Shown here piece after piece: positions 31,098 through 40,744 of a DNA stretch of 58,598 bases. Within the stretch, counting starts at the first letter, position 1. Each line of letters opens with the position of its first letter. Origin of the DNA: Clostridia bacterium (lineage in GTDB: Bacteria > Bacillota > Clostridia > Oscillospirales > CAG-272); the NCBI GenBank assembly GCA_017407835.1, contig JAFQVV010000031.1:1-58598 (forward strand), written 5' to 3'. The notes beneath the pieces are model-generated. The model saw only the letters and a program-made list of their open reading frames with translations. It had not been told where the DNA came from and made no database searches. Position numbers and translations under genes: made by a program.

Positions 31098-32501
31098 ATG
31101 CTGTTTTCCAGTATAACCTTTTTGTATGCCTTCCTGCCCATCCTTTTAATCCTCTATTTCGTGGTGCCGAAGGGATGGCGGAATGCCGTTTTGCTTGCCG
31201 CGAGCCTGCTGTTCTATGCATGGGGTGAGCCTGTTTATTTGCTGTTGATGCTTGCCTCGATTACCGCAGGCTATGTGTTCGGTCTTTTGATTGATCGCTT
31301 CCGTGACCGTCCGCGTACGGCAAATTTATTGACTGCGGCGTCGGTTTGTGTCTGCCTTTCTTCGCTGATTTTGTTCAAATACAGCGACTTTTTCCTCTCC
31401 ACCGTCAATGCGGTGGCGGGAACCGAGCTGAAGCTGCTTGGGTTGGCACTTCCTGTCGGTATCAGCTTTTACACCTTCCAGATTCTCTCCTACACGGTTG
31501 ACGTGCGTCGGGGAGATGCACCGGTGCAGAAAAATCCCTTTACCTTTGCGACCTATGTTGCGCTCTTCCCGCAGTTGATTGCGGGACCCATTGTGCGCTA
31601 TACAACGGTTGCCGAGGAGTTGAACTGCCGCTCAACAGGACGTGAGGACGTTGCCTACGGTATGGCGCGCTTTGTGGTTGGCTTGGGGAAGAAGGTTATG
31701 CTGGCAAATGTGCTGGGCGAGGTCTGCAAGATCTACCGCGAGACAACCGAGCTCAGCGTGCTTTTCACTTGGCTATACGCCGTTTCTTATGCTCTGCATC
31801 TCTATTTTGATTTCTCGGGCTATTCGGATATGGCCATCGGTCTTGGACGCATTTTTGGTTTCCACTTCCTCGAGAACTTCAATTATCCCTACATTTCTCG
31901 CTCGATTACCGAGTTCTGGCGGCGTTGGCATATTTCGCTCGGCTCTTGGTTCCGCGACTATGTTTATATTCCGCTGGGCGGAAACCGAGTCTCCCGTCTG
32001 CGCTGGGTGTTTAACCTCAGCGTTGTCTGGATGTTGACGGGCTTTTGGCACGGTGCGGGCTGGACCTTTATTTTGTGGGGAATTTGGTTTGGTATTTGGT
32101 TGATTCTTGAAAAGCTGTGGCTGGGCAAGTGGCTGGCCAAGATGCCTGCCGCACTCTCATGGATTTGGACAACCATTCTTGTTGTACTGGGCTTTGTGCT
32201 ATTTGATGCCGAAAGCTTGTCGGTTGCGCTGACGCGAATGGGGAATTTGTTCGGCGTTGGGCTTCCGCTTGTTACCGACACGGCGCTTTATTACCTGCGC
32301 AGCTACGGTGTCGTTTTGTTGGCTGCCATTATCGGCGCAACACCGCTGCCCAAGCGAGCTTGGATGTGGCTGCGTGAGAAAGCAGCAGGTGAACGTGTGA
32401 CGGCGTTTGTTGAACCGTTGGCACTTGGGGCACTTTTGATTCTCATCAGTGCATATTTGATTGACGGCTCATACAATCCCTTTATCTATTTCCGTTTCTG
32501 A
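31098..32501 (+). CDS. MBOAT-family O-acyltransferase (AlgI/PatA type)
   Basis: The 467-residue protein is a polytopic membrane protein. It has the family start MLFSSITFLYAFLPILLILYF, the FPQLIAGPIVRYT motif and the conserved catalytic His in TGFWHGAGWTF (His318). MBOAT proteins pass an acyl group, usually acetyl, through the membrane to a surface polysaccharide. There is no good ribosome site before ATG 31098, but the N-terminus matches family starts, and the preceding stop is 18 bases away. The DHHW gene follows 13 bases later. The polymer is unknown; no dlt genes are nearby. Confidence 0.95.
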   Translation: MLFSSITFLYAFLPILLILYFVVPKGWRNAVLLAASLLFYAWGEPVYLLLMLASITAGYVFGLLIDRFRDRPRTANLLTAASVCVCLSSLILFKYSDFFLSTVNAVAGTELKLLGLALPVGISFYTFQILSYTVDVRRGDAPVQKNPFTFATYVALFPQLIAGPIVRYTTVAEELNCRSTGREDVAYGMARFVVGLGKKVMLANVLGEVCKIYRETTELSVLFTWLYAVSYALHLYFDFSGYSDMAIGLGRIFGFHFLENFNYPYISRSITEFWRRWHISLGSWFRDYVYIPLGGNRVSRLRWVFNLSVVWMLTGFWHGAGWTFILWGIWFGIWLILEKLWLGKWLAKMPAALSWIWTTILVVLGFVLFDAESLSVALTRMGNLFGVGLPLVTDTALYYLRSYGVVLLAAIIGATPLPKRAWMWLREKAAGERVTAFVEPLALGALLILISAYLIDGSYNPFIYFRF

Positions 32502-32514
32502 GGAGGTGCGGTTG

Positions 32515-33639
32515 ATGTTCAAAAAACTTCGCGATTGGCTGACAGTTGCTGTTTTCGTGCTCATTATCGGCGGTTTTGCTGTGGCCAACCTCTTCTACGA
32601 TGCGGGTACGGTTTCGATCAGCGAGCGCAGACAGCTCGCCGCCTTTCCCGAGTTGAAATGGGAAACCATAAAATCGGGAAAGTTTATGTCAAGCATTGAA
32701 GATTACCTCTCCGATCATTTTATCGGCCGAGATGATTTCCGTCGGCTCAAGGCAAATTTCCTCTTCAATGTGCTGCAGCAAAAGGACAACCATGAGATCT
32801 ATGTCGTGGATGGAAGCGCATCGGAATACAGTGCGACGTTGCCCGAGGCTTCGCTTGAGCAGATTGTTGACAAGTTCGGCATTCTGCGCGACAAATATCT
32901 GGTTGGCTGCAATCTCTACTACAGCATTATTCCCGACAAGAATTATTTTTTGGCTGAAGCAAACGGCTACCCCGCTTATGATTACGATGCTTTCCGCGAC
33001 ATTCTTGCCGCGGGAATGGAGGGGTATACTGAGATTGATCTTTTCTCGGTGCTGGAAATCGGAGACTACTATCGCACCGACCTGCACTGGGATCAGGCTC
33101 AGCTGCAGGATGCGACCGATGCGCTTTGCGCAGGGCTCGGTGTGACGGCGCCCGATCTGTCTGAGATGACGGCGCACACGCTTGATCCCTTCTGGGGTGT
33201 GTATTACGGGCAGTCGGCGCTCTCACTCGCGCCCGATAAGCTGACCTATCTGACCTCCTCAGTTCTGGATGGCTGCACTTATGAGGTGCTCAACGAAAAG
33301 ACGCTTGCGTTTGAAGAAAAACAGATCTACAACGAGGCGCAGTTTGGGGGAATTGACCCCTACAGCACTTTCCTTGAAGGACCTGTTGCGATGGGTAAGA
33401 TTACCAATCCGAACGCGTCATCTGATCGTCGTTTGTTCCTTTTCCGCGACTCGTTCGGCAGTGCCATTGCCCCCTTGCTGGCAGCAGGCGGTGATTATGC
33501 CGAGATCTGGCTTATTGATGTGCGTTACATCTACGCGCAGCTGATCCCGCAGTTTGTGGAGATTGGGGCGGGCGATGATGTACTGCTGCTCTACAACACC
33601 AATATTCTCGAGAATAGTACGCTGTTCAATATCAAATAA
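32515..33639 (+). CDS. DHHW-family protein, AlgJ/AlgX-like esterase/acyltransferase
   Basis: The 374-residue protein has a single N-terminal membrane helix (about 10-28), ISERRQLAAFPELKW, a YYRTDLHWD motif (Asp189, His191) and a late RDSFGSAI motif (Ser313). These are arranged as in DHHW and AlgJ/AlgX SGNH-like domains, where Asp, His and Ser form the catalytic group. Such proteins take the acyl group from the MBOAT partner and put it on the polymer outside the membrane. The triad appears intact. GAGGAGG lies upstream of the ATG. The partner MBOAT gene is 13 bases before it and a terminator follows. Confidence 0.9.
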   Translation: MFKKLRDWLTVAVFVLIIGGFAVANLFYDAGTVSISERRQLAAFPELKWETIKSGKFMSSIEDYLSDHFIGRDDFRRLKANFLFNVLQQKDNHEIYVVDGSASEYSATLPEASLEQIVDKFGILRDKYLVGCNLYYSIIPDKNYFLAEANGYPAYDYDAFRDILAAGMEGYTEIDLFSVLEIGDYYRTDLHWDQAQLQDATDALCAGLGVTAPDLSEMTAHTLDPFWGVYYGQSALSLAPDKLTYLTSSVLDGCTYEVLNEKTLAFEEKQIYNEAQFGGIDPYSTFLEGPVAMGKITNPNASSDRRLFLFRDSFGSAIAPLLAAGGDYAEIWLIDVRYIYAQLIPQFVEIGAGDDVLLLYNTNILENSTLFNIK

Positions 33640-33652
33640 ACCATTTGTTTTT

Positions 33653-33690
33653 GGGCTGCCGCTCTGATCTGTGCGGCGGCCCGTTTCCTT
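33653..33690 (+). terminator. Terminator of the O-acylation unit
   Basis: A 10-bp stem with one wobble (GGGCTGCCGC with GCGGCGGCCC) is followed by GTTTCCTTTT. Confidence 0.7.
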
Positions 33691-33802
33691 TTCACCCACG
33701 CCGCGGTTGGGGCATATGCTTGGGGTAAAGGCGTTTTCTGCGGCAAATGGGGAAAGAATGTTTCGTGGAAATGTAACATTTTTCTTCATATGAAAAAAAC
33801 AC

Positions 33803-33831
33803 TTGCCACAGACAAGAAAGTATGGTATACT
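33803..33831 (+). promoter_or_regulatory. Sigma-A promoter of the amino-sugar unit
   Basis: TTGCCA and TATACT are 17 bases apart, about 38 bases before the first start codon. Confidence 0.7.
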
Positions 33832-33869
33832 ATCTTTGTGTCGTGTTTTGTACCGAAGGAGGTGCTTTT

Positions 33870-34535
33870 ATGCGGAATGTTGCGATACATACACTCTTTG
33901 ATTTGACCAAAACCCGTGCTGCTGATCGCTTTGATGGGTTGAGCTATCCATGGGAGGTTTTGTCGGGGCTGCGTGAATATATTTTGGCGCTCGGCAAAAC
34001 GCTGCCCGAGGATCGTTTTGCACAGGTTGCAGAAGGGGTTTGGGTTGCTCATTCGGCGGTTGTGGCAGAAAGCGCCTATCTCGGTGCGCCTTGTATCATT
34101 GATGAGGATGCAGAAGTGCGGCACTGTGCGTACATTCGCGGTTCGGCAATTGTCGGTCGCGGTGCGGTGGTGGGAAACTCATGTGAGCTGAAAAACTGCA
34201 TCCTGTTTGACGGTGCGCAGGTTCCCCATTTCAACTATGTCGGCGATTCCATTCTCGGATACCGTGCGCATCTGGGCGCGGGTGCGGTAACGTCCAACGT
34301 CAAGGGGGACCGTTCGAATGTAACGGTTAAGGCAGATGAGCCCATCCCGACGGGGCGGTACAAGCTGGGCGCCATGGTGGGAGACGGTGCCGAAATCGGC
34401 TGCGGCGCGGTCCTCAATCCCGGATGTGTGATCGGCAGACGGACGCAGGTTTATCCGTTGGTCAGCGTGCGGGGCGTTTTGCCGCCCGATTGCATTGCAA
34501 AGTCGGCGGACTGCGTGATTGAACGGAAAAACTGA
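33870..34535 (+). CDS. Left-handed beta-helix acyltransferase (hexapeptide repeat protein)
   Basis: The 221-residue protein has a short N-terminal part (about 1-60) and a hexapeptide-repeat beta-helix (about 60-210): VWVAHSAVVAESAYLGAPCIIDEDAEVRHCAYIRGSAIVGRGAVVGNS and GAMVGDGAEIGCGAVLNPGCVIGRRTQV. The repeats contain the NVKGD and AHLGAGAVTSN segments seen in GlmU C-terminal domains. It is the first gene of a unit with glmM and glmS, so it may act as the N-acetyltransferase or a sugar nucleotide acyltransferase. It lacks a nucleotidyltransferase domain, so it is not full-length GlmU. AGGAGG is upstream of ATG 33870. Confidence 0.85.
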   Translation: MRNVAIHTLFDLTKTRAADRFDGLSYPWEVLSGLREYILALGKTLPEDRFAQVAEGVWVAHSAVVAESAYLGAPCIIDEDAEVRHCAYIRGSAIVGRGAVVGNSCELKNCILFDGAQVPHFNYVGDSILGYRAHLGAGAVTSNVKGDRSNVTVKADEPIPTGRYKLGAMVGDGAEIGCGAVLNPGCVIGRRTQVYPLVSVRGVLPPDCIAKSADCVIERKN

Positions 34536-34566
34536 CAACAATCATTTACCAAAAGGAGTGACTGGA

Positions 34567-35919
34567 TTGGGAAGATTATTCGGAACAGACGGCGTGCGCG
34601 GCATTGCCAACACCGAGCTGACCTGTGAGCGCGCAATGGCAATCGGCCGTGCGGCTGCTATGGTTTTTGCGGATGGCTGCAGACGGCGTCCCGTTGTGGC
34701 GGTGGGCAGCGACACGCGTATCTCGTCGGATATGCTGGGCTGTGCTGTCATGGCAGGGCTTTGTTCGGTTGGCGCGGATGTCATCGACCTCGGGGTTATC
34801 CCTACCCCTGCGGTTGCATATCTTGTCGGCAAGTACAAGGCAGATGCAGGCATCATGATCTCGGCGTCGCACAACCCTGCGGCATACAATGGCATCAAGA
34901 TCTTCAGCGGAGACGGCTATAAGCTGCCCGATGAGCTGGAGGAACAGATTGAGAGCCTTGTGCTTGACCGTGATGCGGAGTGGCCTTCCCCCATTGATGG
35001 TGGTGTAGGCAAAATTACCCGTGCTGTCAATGCAGCACTCGACTATGCGACACATGTGCGCAGCAGCGTGCTTTACTCGCTCGATGGACTTCATATCGCC
35101 ATTGACTGTGCTAACGGTGCATCCAGTGTAACGGCGAAGCAGATCTTCGAGGGGCTTGGCGCGCAGGTTGACATTCTCTTCGACACACCCAACGGGACAA
35201 ATATCAACGATGGATGCGGTTCAACCCATATGGAAAAGCTCTCGGCATATGTGCGCGAGCATGGGCTTGATGCGGGTATTGCATTTGACGGAGATGCTGA
35301 CCGTTGTCTGGCGGTGGATGAAAATGGAGCATTCATCGACGGTGACCAGATCATGGCGATTTGTGCGGCTGATCTCAATGAGCGCGGACGCCTTTCGCGC
35401 AAAACTGTAGTCGGTACGGTGATGACCAACCTTGGCTTCCAGCGCTTCTGCGCCGATAACGGACTGCGCTTCCTGGCAACCCGTGTTGGTGACCGTTTTG
35501 TGCTGGAGGAAATGATTCTTGAGGATGCAACATTCGGCGGTGAACAGTCGGGACACATCATCTTCCGTGACTTTGCCACAACAGGTGACGGACAGCTGAC
35601 GGCGGCTCAACTGCTCTCTTTGATGCGCCGCTGCGGCAAACCCCTCTCGGTCCTTGCGTCGATGATGACCAAGTATCCGCAGGTGATGCTCAACCTGACG
35701 GTAACGCCGGAGGGCAAGCTGCATTTCCACACCGATAGCGAGGTGCGCGAGGCCATCGAGCGTGCCAAGGCTGCTTTGGGTGAGCGCGGGCGTGTCGTTG
35801 TTCGTCCTTCGGGAACCGAGCCTTATCTTCGCGTGATGGTGGAGGGCGAGGACGAGAACGAGATCAAGCAGATCGCGGATTCGGTTGCCGAGGTTATTTT
35901 GGCAAGACTCGGCAATTAA
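34567..35919 (+). CDS. glmM: Phosphoglucosamine mutase
   Basis: The 450-residue protein converts glucosamine-6-phosphate to glucosamine-1-phosphate. It starts at TTG 34567 (GRLFGTDGVRGIAN) with AAAAGGAG 8 bases upstream; GTG 34558 is too close to that site. The phosphoserine motif SASHNPAAYNGIK has Ser101, the metal motif DGDADR is present, and the C-terminal phosphate loop VRPSGTEPYLRV is intact. Length is normal for GlmM. It lies between the beta-helix gene and the glmS ribozyme, so peptidoglycan precursor synthesis is controlled at one site. Confidence 0.97.
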   Translation: MGRLFGTDGVRGIANTELTCERAMAIGRAAAMVFADGCRRRPVVAVGSDTRISSDMLGCAVMAGLCSVGADVIDLGVIPTPAVAYLVGKYKADAGIMISASHNPAAYNGIKIFSGDGYKLPDELEEQIESLVLDRDAEWPSPIDGGVGKITRAVNAALDYATHVRSSVLYSLDGLHIAIDCANGASSVTAKQIFEGLGAQVDILFDTPNGTNINDGCGSTHMEKLSAYVREHGLDAGIAFDGDADRCLAVDENGAFIDGDQIMAICAADLNERGRLSRKTVVGTVMTNLGFQRFCADNGLRFLATRVGDRFVLEEMILEDATFGGEQSGHIIFRDFATTGDGQLTAAQLLSLMRRCGKPLSVLASMMTKYPQVMLNLTVTPEGKLHFHTDSEVREAIERAKAALGERGRVVVRPSGTEPYLRVMVEGEDENEIKQIADSVAEVILARLGN

Positions 35920-35921
35920 GG

Positions 35922-36080
35922 TAAGCGAAGCGCCAGACTGCACGGTGTGCAGTTGACGAGGTGAGAGATTATCGAAAATTCGGCGGACGTCTCTCCGGCA
36001 GAACGACCTGCCGCAGGCTGCCACAAATATACGGGCGACCGTAAAACAAAAGGCAGTACAAAGGGGGAAAATCCCGCTTG
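35922..36080 (+). ncRNA. glmS self-cleaving ribozyme
   Basis: The conserved core is present: AAGCGCCAGA (35928-35937) with the expected cleavage between A35929 and G35930, GCAGTTGACGAGG, then ATTATCGA followed by AATTCGGCGG and CTCTCCGG. Later the CAGGCTGCCACAAATATAC block and the GGGGGAAAATCCC stem follow. The ribozyme cuts its own RNA when bound to glucosamine-6-phosphate, lowering glmS expression. It begins only a few bases after the glmM stop, so glmM is upstream of the cut. The 3' limit is approximate. Confidence 0.93.
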
Positions 36081-36144
36081 ACGGGGAACAGACTAACCTT
36101 TGACGGGAGTCTGTCATTCTATTGAGAAAAGGATACTATCGAAT

Positions 36145-37989
36145 ATGTGCGGAATTATTGGATATACCGGGACGAAGCCTGTTTGTCCCATTCTGATCAA
36201 TGGTCTTCGCGCGCTTGAATATCGCGGTTACGACTCGGCGGGTGTTGCACTCTCGGGGCGTGCGCTGACAACGGTTAAGCGTGCGGGACGTATTTCGGTG
36301 CTGGAAGAGGCGCTTGCCGCCGGTGCGGCAGGTGAGGAATATCAGGGCGCAACCTGCGGGATTGCGCACACACGTTGGGCAACGCACGGTGCACCGACCG
36401 ATGCCAATGCCCATCCCCATGCCACCGACCGACTGGCGCTGGTACATAACGGTATCATTGAAAATGACCGCGTCCTGCGCAGTGAACTGGAGGCAGCGGG
36501 CTATGTGTTCAACTCCGAGACCGATACCGAGGCTGCTGCGAAGCTGATTGACAGCATTTATGCCCAAAATCCCGATCCGATCGCTGCATTGCGTGCGGCG
36601 ACTGAGCGTTTGGAGGGTGCTTATGCGCTGGCGGTTGTTTTTGCTGACCGTCCCAAGCAGATTTATGCCATCCGTCGTGACAACCCGCTGATTGCGGCTG
36701 CCACTGCAGAGGGCGCATTCCTCGCGTCCGATATCCCGGCACTCCTTCCTCATACCTGCGATTACTATCGTCCCGATGAAGATGAGGTGGTTGTGCTCGA
36801 TACTGAGGGGGCTGCACCCAGTGTTCGCTTCTTTGGGCGTGACGGTGAGATCAATCATCCCGTTTGCACGGTCGACTGGAATGTTGAGCAGGCAGAGCGC
36901 GGCGGTTATGATCATTTCATGCGTAAGGAGCTGGGCGAGGGGCCCGATGGCGTTCGCCGTACCCTGACACCTCTGGTACACGATGGTCTGCCCCTCTTCA
37001 ATTTGCCTTTGCTTGACCGCCTTTGCGATATGCGCAGTCTGCGCATCGTTGCGTGCGGTACGGCAATGCACGCCGGCTTGATGGGACGCTACTATCTGGA
37101 GCGTCTGGCGCGTATGCCCGTTACGGTTGAGATTGCGTCCGAGTTCCGTTATCGCTCGCCGATTCTCTCTGCCGATGAACCCATTCTGCTGCTTTCGCAG
37201 TCGGGTGAGACGGCGGATACGCTGGCGGCTCTTCGTCTGGCACGTGCCAACGGCATTCCGACGGCGGCGATTGTCAACGTCATCGGCTCCTCGGTTGCTC
37301 GTGAGGCTGATGCGGTGCTGGCTACCCACGCCGGTCCCGAGATTGCGGTTGCGAGCACCAAGGCGTATACTACGCAGGCGGCGATGATGGCACTGCTGGC
37401 TGTTGCAACAGCATGGCATCGGGGATACCTCACCGAAGATCAGGCGCGCGAGATGACCGCAGCTCTGACCGATCGACTTCCCGTCGCACTGGAGCAGACC
37501 ATTGCGCTTGAAGATCAGATGATCGAGCAGGCAGAGCGTTTGGCTCCTGCCCAGCACGCCTTCTATATCGGTCGCGGACCCGACTACGACGGAAGCGTTG
37601 AAGGTGCGCTCAAGCTCAAGGAGATCAGCTACATTCACAGCGAAGCGTATGCGGCAGGCGAGCTGAAGCATGGCACCATTTCGCTGATTACCGAGGGGAC
37701 GCCTGTTGTTGCACTCTCCACCGACACGACCACGGCGGCCAAGATGGCGTCGAATATGCGTGAGGTTCGTGCAAGAGGCGGCTATGTGCTGGTCATCTGC
37801 ACCGAGGCGACCAAGGGTGAAGTTGCATCCTGCGCCGATGCCTGCATCGTACTGCCTGAGTCCGATCCGATTCTGGCACCCATCTGCGGTGTGCTGACCG
37901 AGCATATGATTGCTTACCACACGGCAAGAGTGCTTGGCTGTGATATCGACAAGCCGAGAAATCTGGCCAAATCGGTTACGGTAGAATAA
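36145..37989 (+). CDS. glmS: Glutamine-fructose-6-phosphate aminotransferase
   Basis: The 614-residue enzyme makes glucosamine-6-phosphate, the first step of amino-sugar and cell wall synthesis. It starts MCGIIGYTG, so the N-terminal Cys nucleophile of the glutaminase domain is present, with RGYDSAG and HTRWATHGAP. Two SIS sugar-isomerase domains follow (ACGTAMHAGLMGRYYLE; GRGPDYDGSVEGALKLKEISYIHSEAY), and the protein ends with KSVTVE. GAGAAAAGGA is the ribosome site. The ribozyme directly upstream controls this gene. Confidence 0.98.
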   Translation: MCGIIGYTGTKPVCPILINGLRALEYRGYDSAGVALSGRALTTVKRAGRISVLEEALAAGAAGEEYQGATCGIAHTRWATHGAPTDANAHPHATDRLALVHNGIIENDRVLRSELEAAGYVFNSETDTEAAAKLIDSIYAQNPDPIAALRAATERLEGAYALAVVFADRPKQIYAIRRDNPLIAAATAEGAFLASDIPALLPHTCDYYRPDEDEVVVLDTEGAAPSVRFFGRDGEINHPVCTVDWNVEQAERGGYDHFMRKELGEGPDGVRRTLTPLVHDGLPLFNLPLLDRLCDMRSLRIVACGTAMHAGLMGRYYLERLARMPVTVEIASEFRYRSPILSADEPILLLSQSGETADTLAALRLARANGIPTAAIVNVIGSSVAREADAVLATHAGPEIAVASTKAYTTQAAMMALLAVATAWHRGYLTEDQAREMTAALTDRLPVALEQTIALEDQMIEQAERLAPAQHAFYIGRGPDYDGSVEGALKLKEISYIHSEAYAAGELKHGTISLITEGTPVVALSTDTTTAAKMASNMREVRARGGYVLVICTEATKGEVASCADACIVLPESDPILAPICGVLTEHMIAYHTARVLGCDIDKPRNLAKSVTVE

Positions 37990-37995
37990 GTTTTT

Positions 37996-38045
37996 GTCCC
38001 GCACGGCGAATGTCACTGCGACGTTCGCACGTGCGGGACCTTTTT
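37996..38045 (+). terminator. Terminator after glmS
   Basis: A long stem built on GTCCCGCAC and GTGCGGGAC, with a second paired segment inside, is followed by CTTTTTG. Confidence 0.8.
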
Positions 38046-38115
38046 GTTTTCTGCGGTCTTTTCTTGTCCATCGCTGCATATACTGCGGTACATGAAGACA
38101 AAGGCAGGTGCAAAA

Positions 38116-40731
38116 ATGCAGGGACTTACACGAGCGCAGGTTGAGGCGGCGAGGGCGGCGCATGGTGAAAATAAGCTGACGCAGAAAAAGCGGATGCGCT
38201 TTTGGCGGCAATTCGCCGCAAATCTGGGCGATCCTGTTATTCGCATTCTGTTATGCGCTTTGGCGATCAATTTGCTCTTTCTGTTTCAGGGTGCGGACTG
38301 GGTTGAGACGGTTGGCATTGCGGTTTCGGTTTTTCTTGCGACCTTTATATCCACGATGTCGGAATACGGCAGTGAGGCGGCGTTCGCTCGCTTGAATGAG
38401 GAGAGTGAGGGCAGGGTATGCCGTGTGCGCCGTGCCGAGGGCATGGTTGAGCTGCCCATTCGCGAGATTGTGGTGGGCGACATCGTTTGTGTCGGTGCGG
38501 GGGAGGGAATTCCGGCCGACGGACGTATTCTTGGCGGACGGTTGGGGGTAGATCAGTCTGCGATGACGGGCGAGAACCGAGAGGTGGAAAAACGCCCGGC
38601 AAAGTTTGGAGACGGCTCGCCCGCTGATGGGACCATGCTCTTAGCGGGGACTGTAGTGTTGACCGGAGAGGCGGAATTTGTTGTGACAGCAGTGGGGGAT
38701 GCCACCGTGCTCGGCGGTATTTCCCGTGAGGTGCAGAATGACACCCGTCCGTCTCCCCTGAAAATCAGATTGACGCAGTTGGCGGCGACCATCAGCCGTC
38801 TTGGATATGCGGCTGCCGCGCTGGTTGCGCTTGCGTATTTGTGCAATACCTTTTTGATTGACAGCGGCTTTCGGGGAGCGGTGATTCAAATGAAGCTCAC
38901 CGATTTTGCTTATCTTTCCTATCACTTGCTGCATGCCCTTACCCTTGCGCTGACGGTAATTGTTATGGCTGTGCCCGAGGGACTGCCCATGATGATTGCT
39001 GTTGTGCTGTCGGCCAATATTCGCCGCATGGTGCGCGATCATGTGCTTGTGCGCAAGCCGACGGGAATCGAGGCGGCGGGGAGCATGAATCTCATCTTTA
39101 CCGACAAAACGGGGACCTTGACCGAGGGGAAAATGCGGGTTGTCGGTTTTGTCGGTGCTGACGGAGAGGGGACGCGTCTGCCGCGGGGTGCGGTGGGAGA
39201 AGCGGTTCGTCTGCAGACAAAATGCAACTGTGATGCCGTTTGGGGAGCGCGTGATTTAGTGGGGGGGAACGCAACCGATCGGGCGCTTTGCCTTTTCGTG
39301 GGGCGCTGTGGGCATATGGAGGTAAGGCCGATCGACAAGCTGTCTTTCAACAGTGAGCGAAAACTGTCGGCGGCAGTGGTTCGCACCGATGGGCAGGTGC
39401 GCACATTGATTAAAGGTGCACCAGATTTGCTATTGTCTCATGTATGCGGGGCGATCAATGCAGAAGGTCGGACGTCTGCACTTGACCGATCGGCATTTGG
39501 AGAACGTCTGCGTGCGGCATCCGCGGGAGGCAGGAGACTCATTCTTTTGGCAGAGGCGAAGGGGGATTGTTTGGCGGGGCTGCGTCGGGGAGAGATCCCC
39601 GAGTTGGTTCTGCATGGTGTGCTTATTCTGCGAGATCGTCTTCGCCGCGAGGCACCGGGGGCGGTTGCGGCACTGCGCGGTGCGGGAATCGGCGTGGTGA
39701 TGATCACGGGAGATAGTGCCGAGACGGCATCTGCAATTGCACGGGAGAGCGGCATTCTGGGCGGGGAGCGAACCGAAGTGCTGACCAGTCAGGTCATGGC
39801 GCGGCTGACCGATAAGCAGCTGGCGGCGATTCTGCCGCGTTTGGCGGTGGTTGCCCGTGCCCTGCCTGCCGACAAGAGCCGATTGGTACGGATCGCGCAG
39901 GCTGAAGATCTGGTGGTCGGCATGACGGGGGATGGTATTAACGATGCACCCGCGCTCAAGCTTGCCGATGTGGGTTTCTCGCTGGGGAGCGGAACGCAGG
40001 TGGCGCGTGAGGCGAGCGACATTATTGTGTTGGACGATAATCTCGCCTCGGTGGTGCGTGCGGTGCTGTATGGGCGGAACATTTTCAAAAGCATCCGCAA
40101 GTTCATCGTGCTTCAGCTGACCATGAATTTCAGCGCAGTCGGTGTTTCGATGATCTGTCCTTTCCTGGGCATTGACGCGCCGGTGACGGTGGTGCAGATG
40201 CTGTGGATCAATCTGATTATGGATACGCTTGGCGGGCTTGCCTTTGCAGGTGAGGCGGCGCATCCGCGTCTGATGCGAGAACCGCCCAAACGGCGGGATG
40301 AGCCGATTCTTTGCGGTTACATGGTCAATCAAATCGCGCTGTTGGGCGGCTTTACGGTGGCGCTTTGCATTGCATTTTTGAAATTACCTGTGGTGACAGC
40401 TCGTTTCCGTTCAGCGGAGGACGATATTTATTTGCTGACTGCTTTTTTTGCCTTGTTCATTTTTGCCGGGGTATTCAACTGTTTCAACTCACGCACCGAT
40501 CGGTTGAATTTGTTTGCCGGGTTGGGAAAAAATCCGGCATTCATGGGGATTATGCTTTCGGTGGCGGTCGTGCAGATTCTCTTCGTTTACTTGGGTGGGA
40601 GCGTATTGCGCACCGCGCCGCTGACAATAGAGGAACTGACAGTTCCGCTGGTGGCGGCGGCAATGGTGATCCCTGCCGAATTTTTGCGCAAATTGCTCTG
40701 GCGGGCATGGAAGGGAAAGCAGGGATACTGA
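38116..40731 (+). CDS. Cation-transporting P-type ATPase, type II (calcium type)
   Basis: The 871-residue membrane protein has VVGDIVCVGAGEGIPADG and SAMTGENREVEK (actuator domain). It also has AVPEGLPMMIAV in the fourth transmembrane segment, the phosphorylation site FTDKTGTLTEGKM (Asp330), MITGDSAETASAIA and MTGDGINDAPALKLAD, and the C-terminal LWINLIMDTLGGLAFAGE segment. The VPEGLP motif and a Glu/Asn-rich TM6 are typical of calcium pumps. ATG 38116 with AGGCAGGTG upstream is preferred; ATG 38092 is possible. The actuator loop reads TGEN where TGES is usual; TGEN also occurs in some calcium pumps, so function is probably kept. It should export calcium or a related cation. Confidence 0.93.
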   Translation: MQGLTRAQVEAARAAHGENKLTQKKRMRFWRQFAANLGDPVIRILLCALAINLLFLFQGADWVETVGIAVSVFLATFISTMSEYGSEAAFARLNEESEGRVCRVRRAEGMVELPIREIVVGDIVCVGAGEGIPADGRILGGRLGVDQSAMTGENREVEKRPAKFGDGSPADGTMLLAGTVVLTGEAEFVVTAVGDATVLGGISREVQNDTRPSPLKIRLTQLAATISRLGYAAAALVALAYLCNTFLIDSGFRGAVIQMKLTDFAYLSYHLLHALTLALTVIVMAVPEGLPMMIAVVLSANIRRMVRDHVLVRKPTGIEAAGSMNLIFTDKTGTLTEGKMRVVGFVGADGEGTRLPRGAVGEAVRLQTKCNCDAVWGARDLVGGNATDRALCLFVGRCGHMEVRPIDKLSFNSERKLSAAVVRTDGQVRTLIKGAPDLLLSHVCGAINAEGRTSALDRSAFGERLRAASAGGRRLILLAEAKGDCLAGLRRGEIPELVLHGVLILRDRLRREAPGAVAALRGAGIGVVMITGDSAETASAIARESGILGGERTEVLTSQVMARLTDKQLAAILPRLAVVARALPADKSRLVRIAQAEDLVVGMTGDGINDAPALKLADVGFSLGSGTQVAREASDIIVLDDNLASVVRAVLYGRNIFKSIRKFIVLQLTMNFSAVGVSMICPFLGIDAPVTVVQMLWINLIMDTLGGLAFAGEAAHPRLMREPPKRRDEPILCGYMVNQIALLGGFTVALCIAFLKLPVVTARFRSAEDDIYLLTAFFALFIFAGVFNCFNSRTDRLNLFAGLGKNPAFMGIMLSVAVVQILFVYLGGSVLRTAPLTIEELTVPLVAAAMVIPAEFLRKLLWRAWKGKQGY

Positions 40732-40744
40732 TGTTGGCAAAACA

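Noticed and set aside
36136..38211. Open frame of 691 codons antisense to glmS.
   Set aside because: It mirrors the real gene, has no ribosome site and encodes no recognisable protein; high-GC third positions create such antisense frames.
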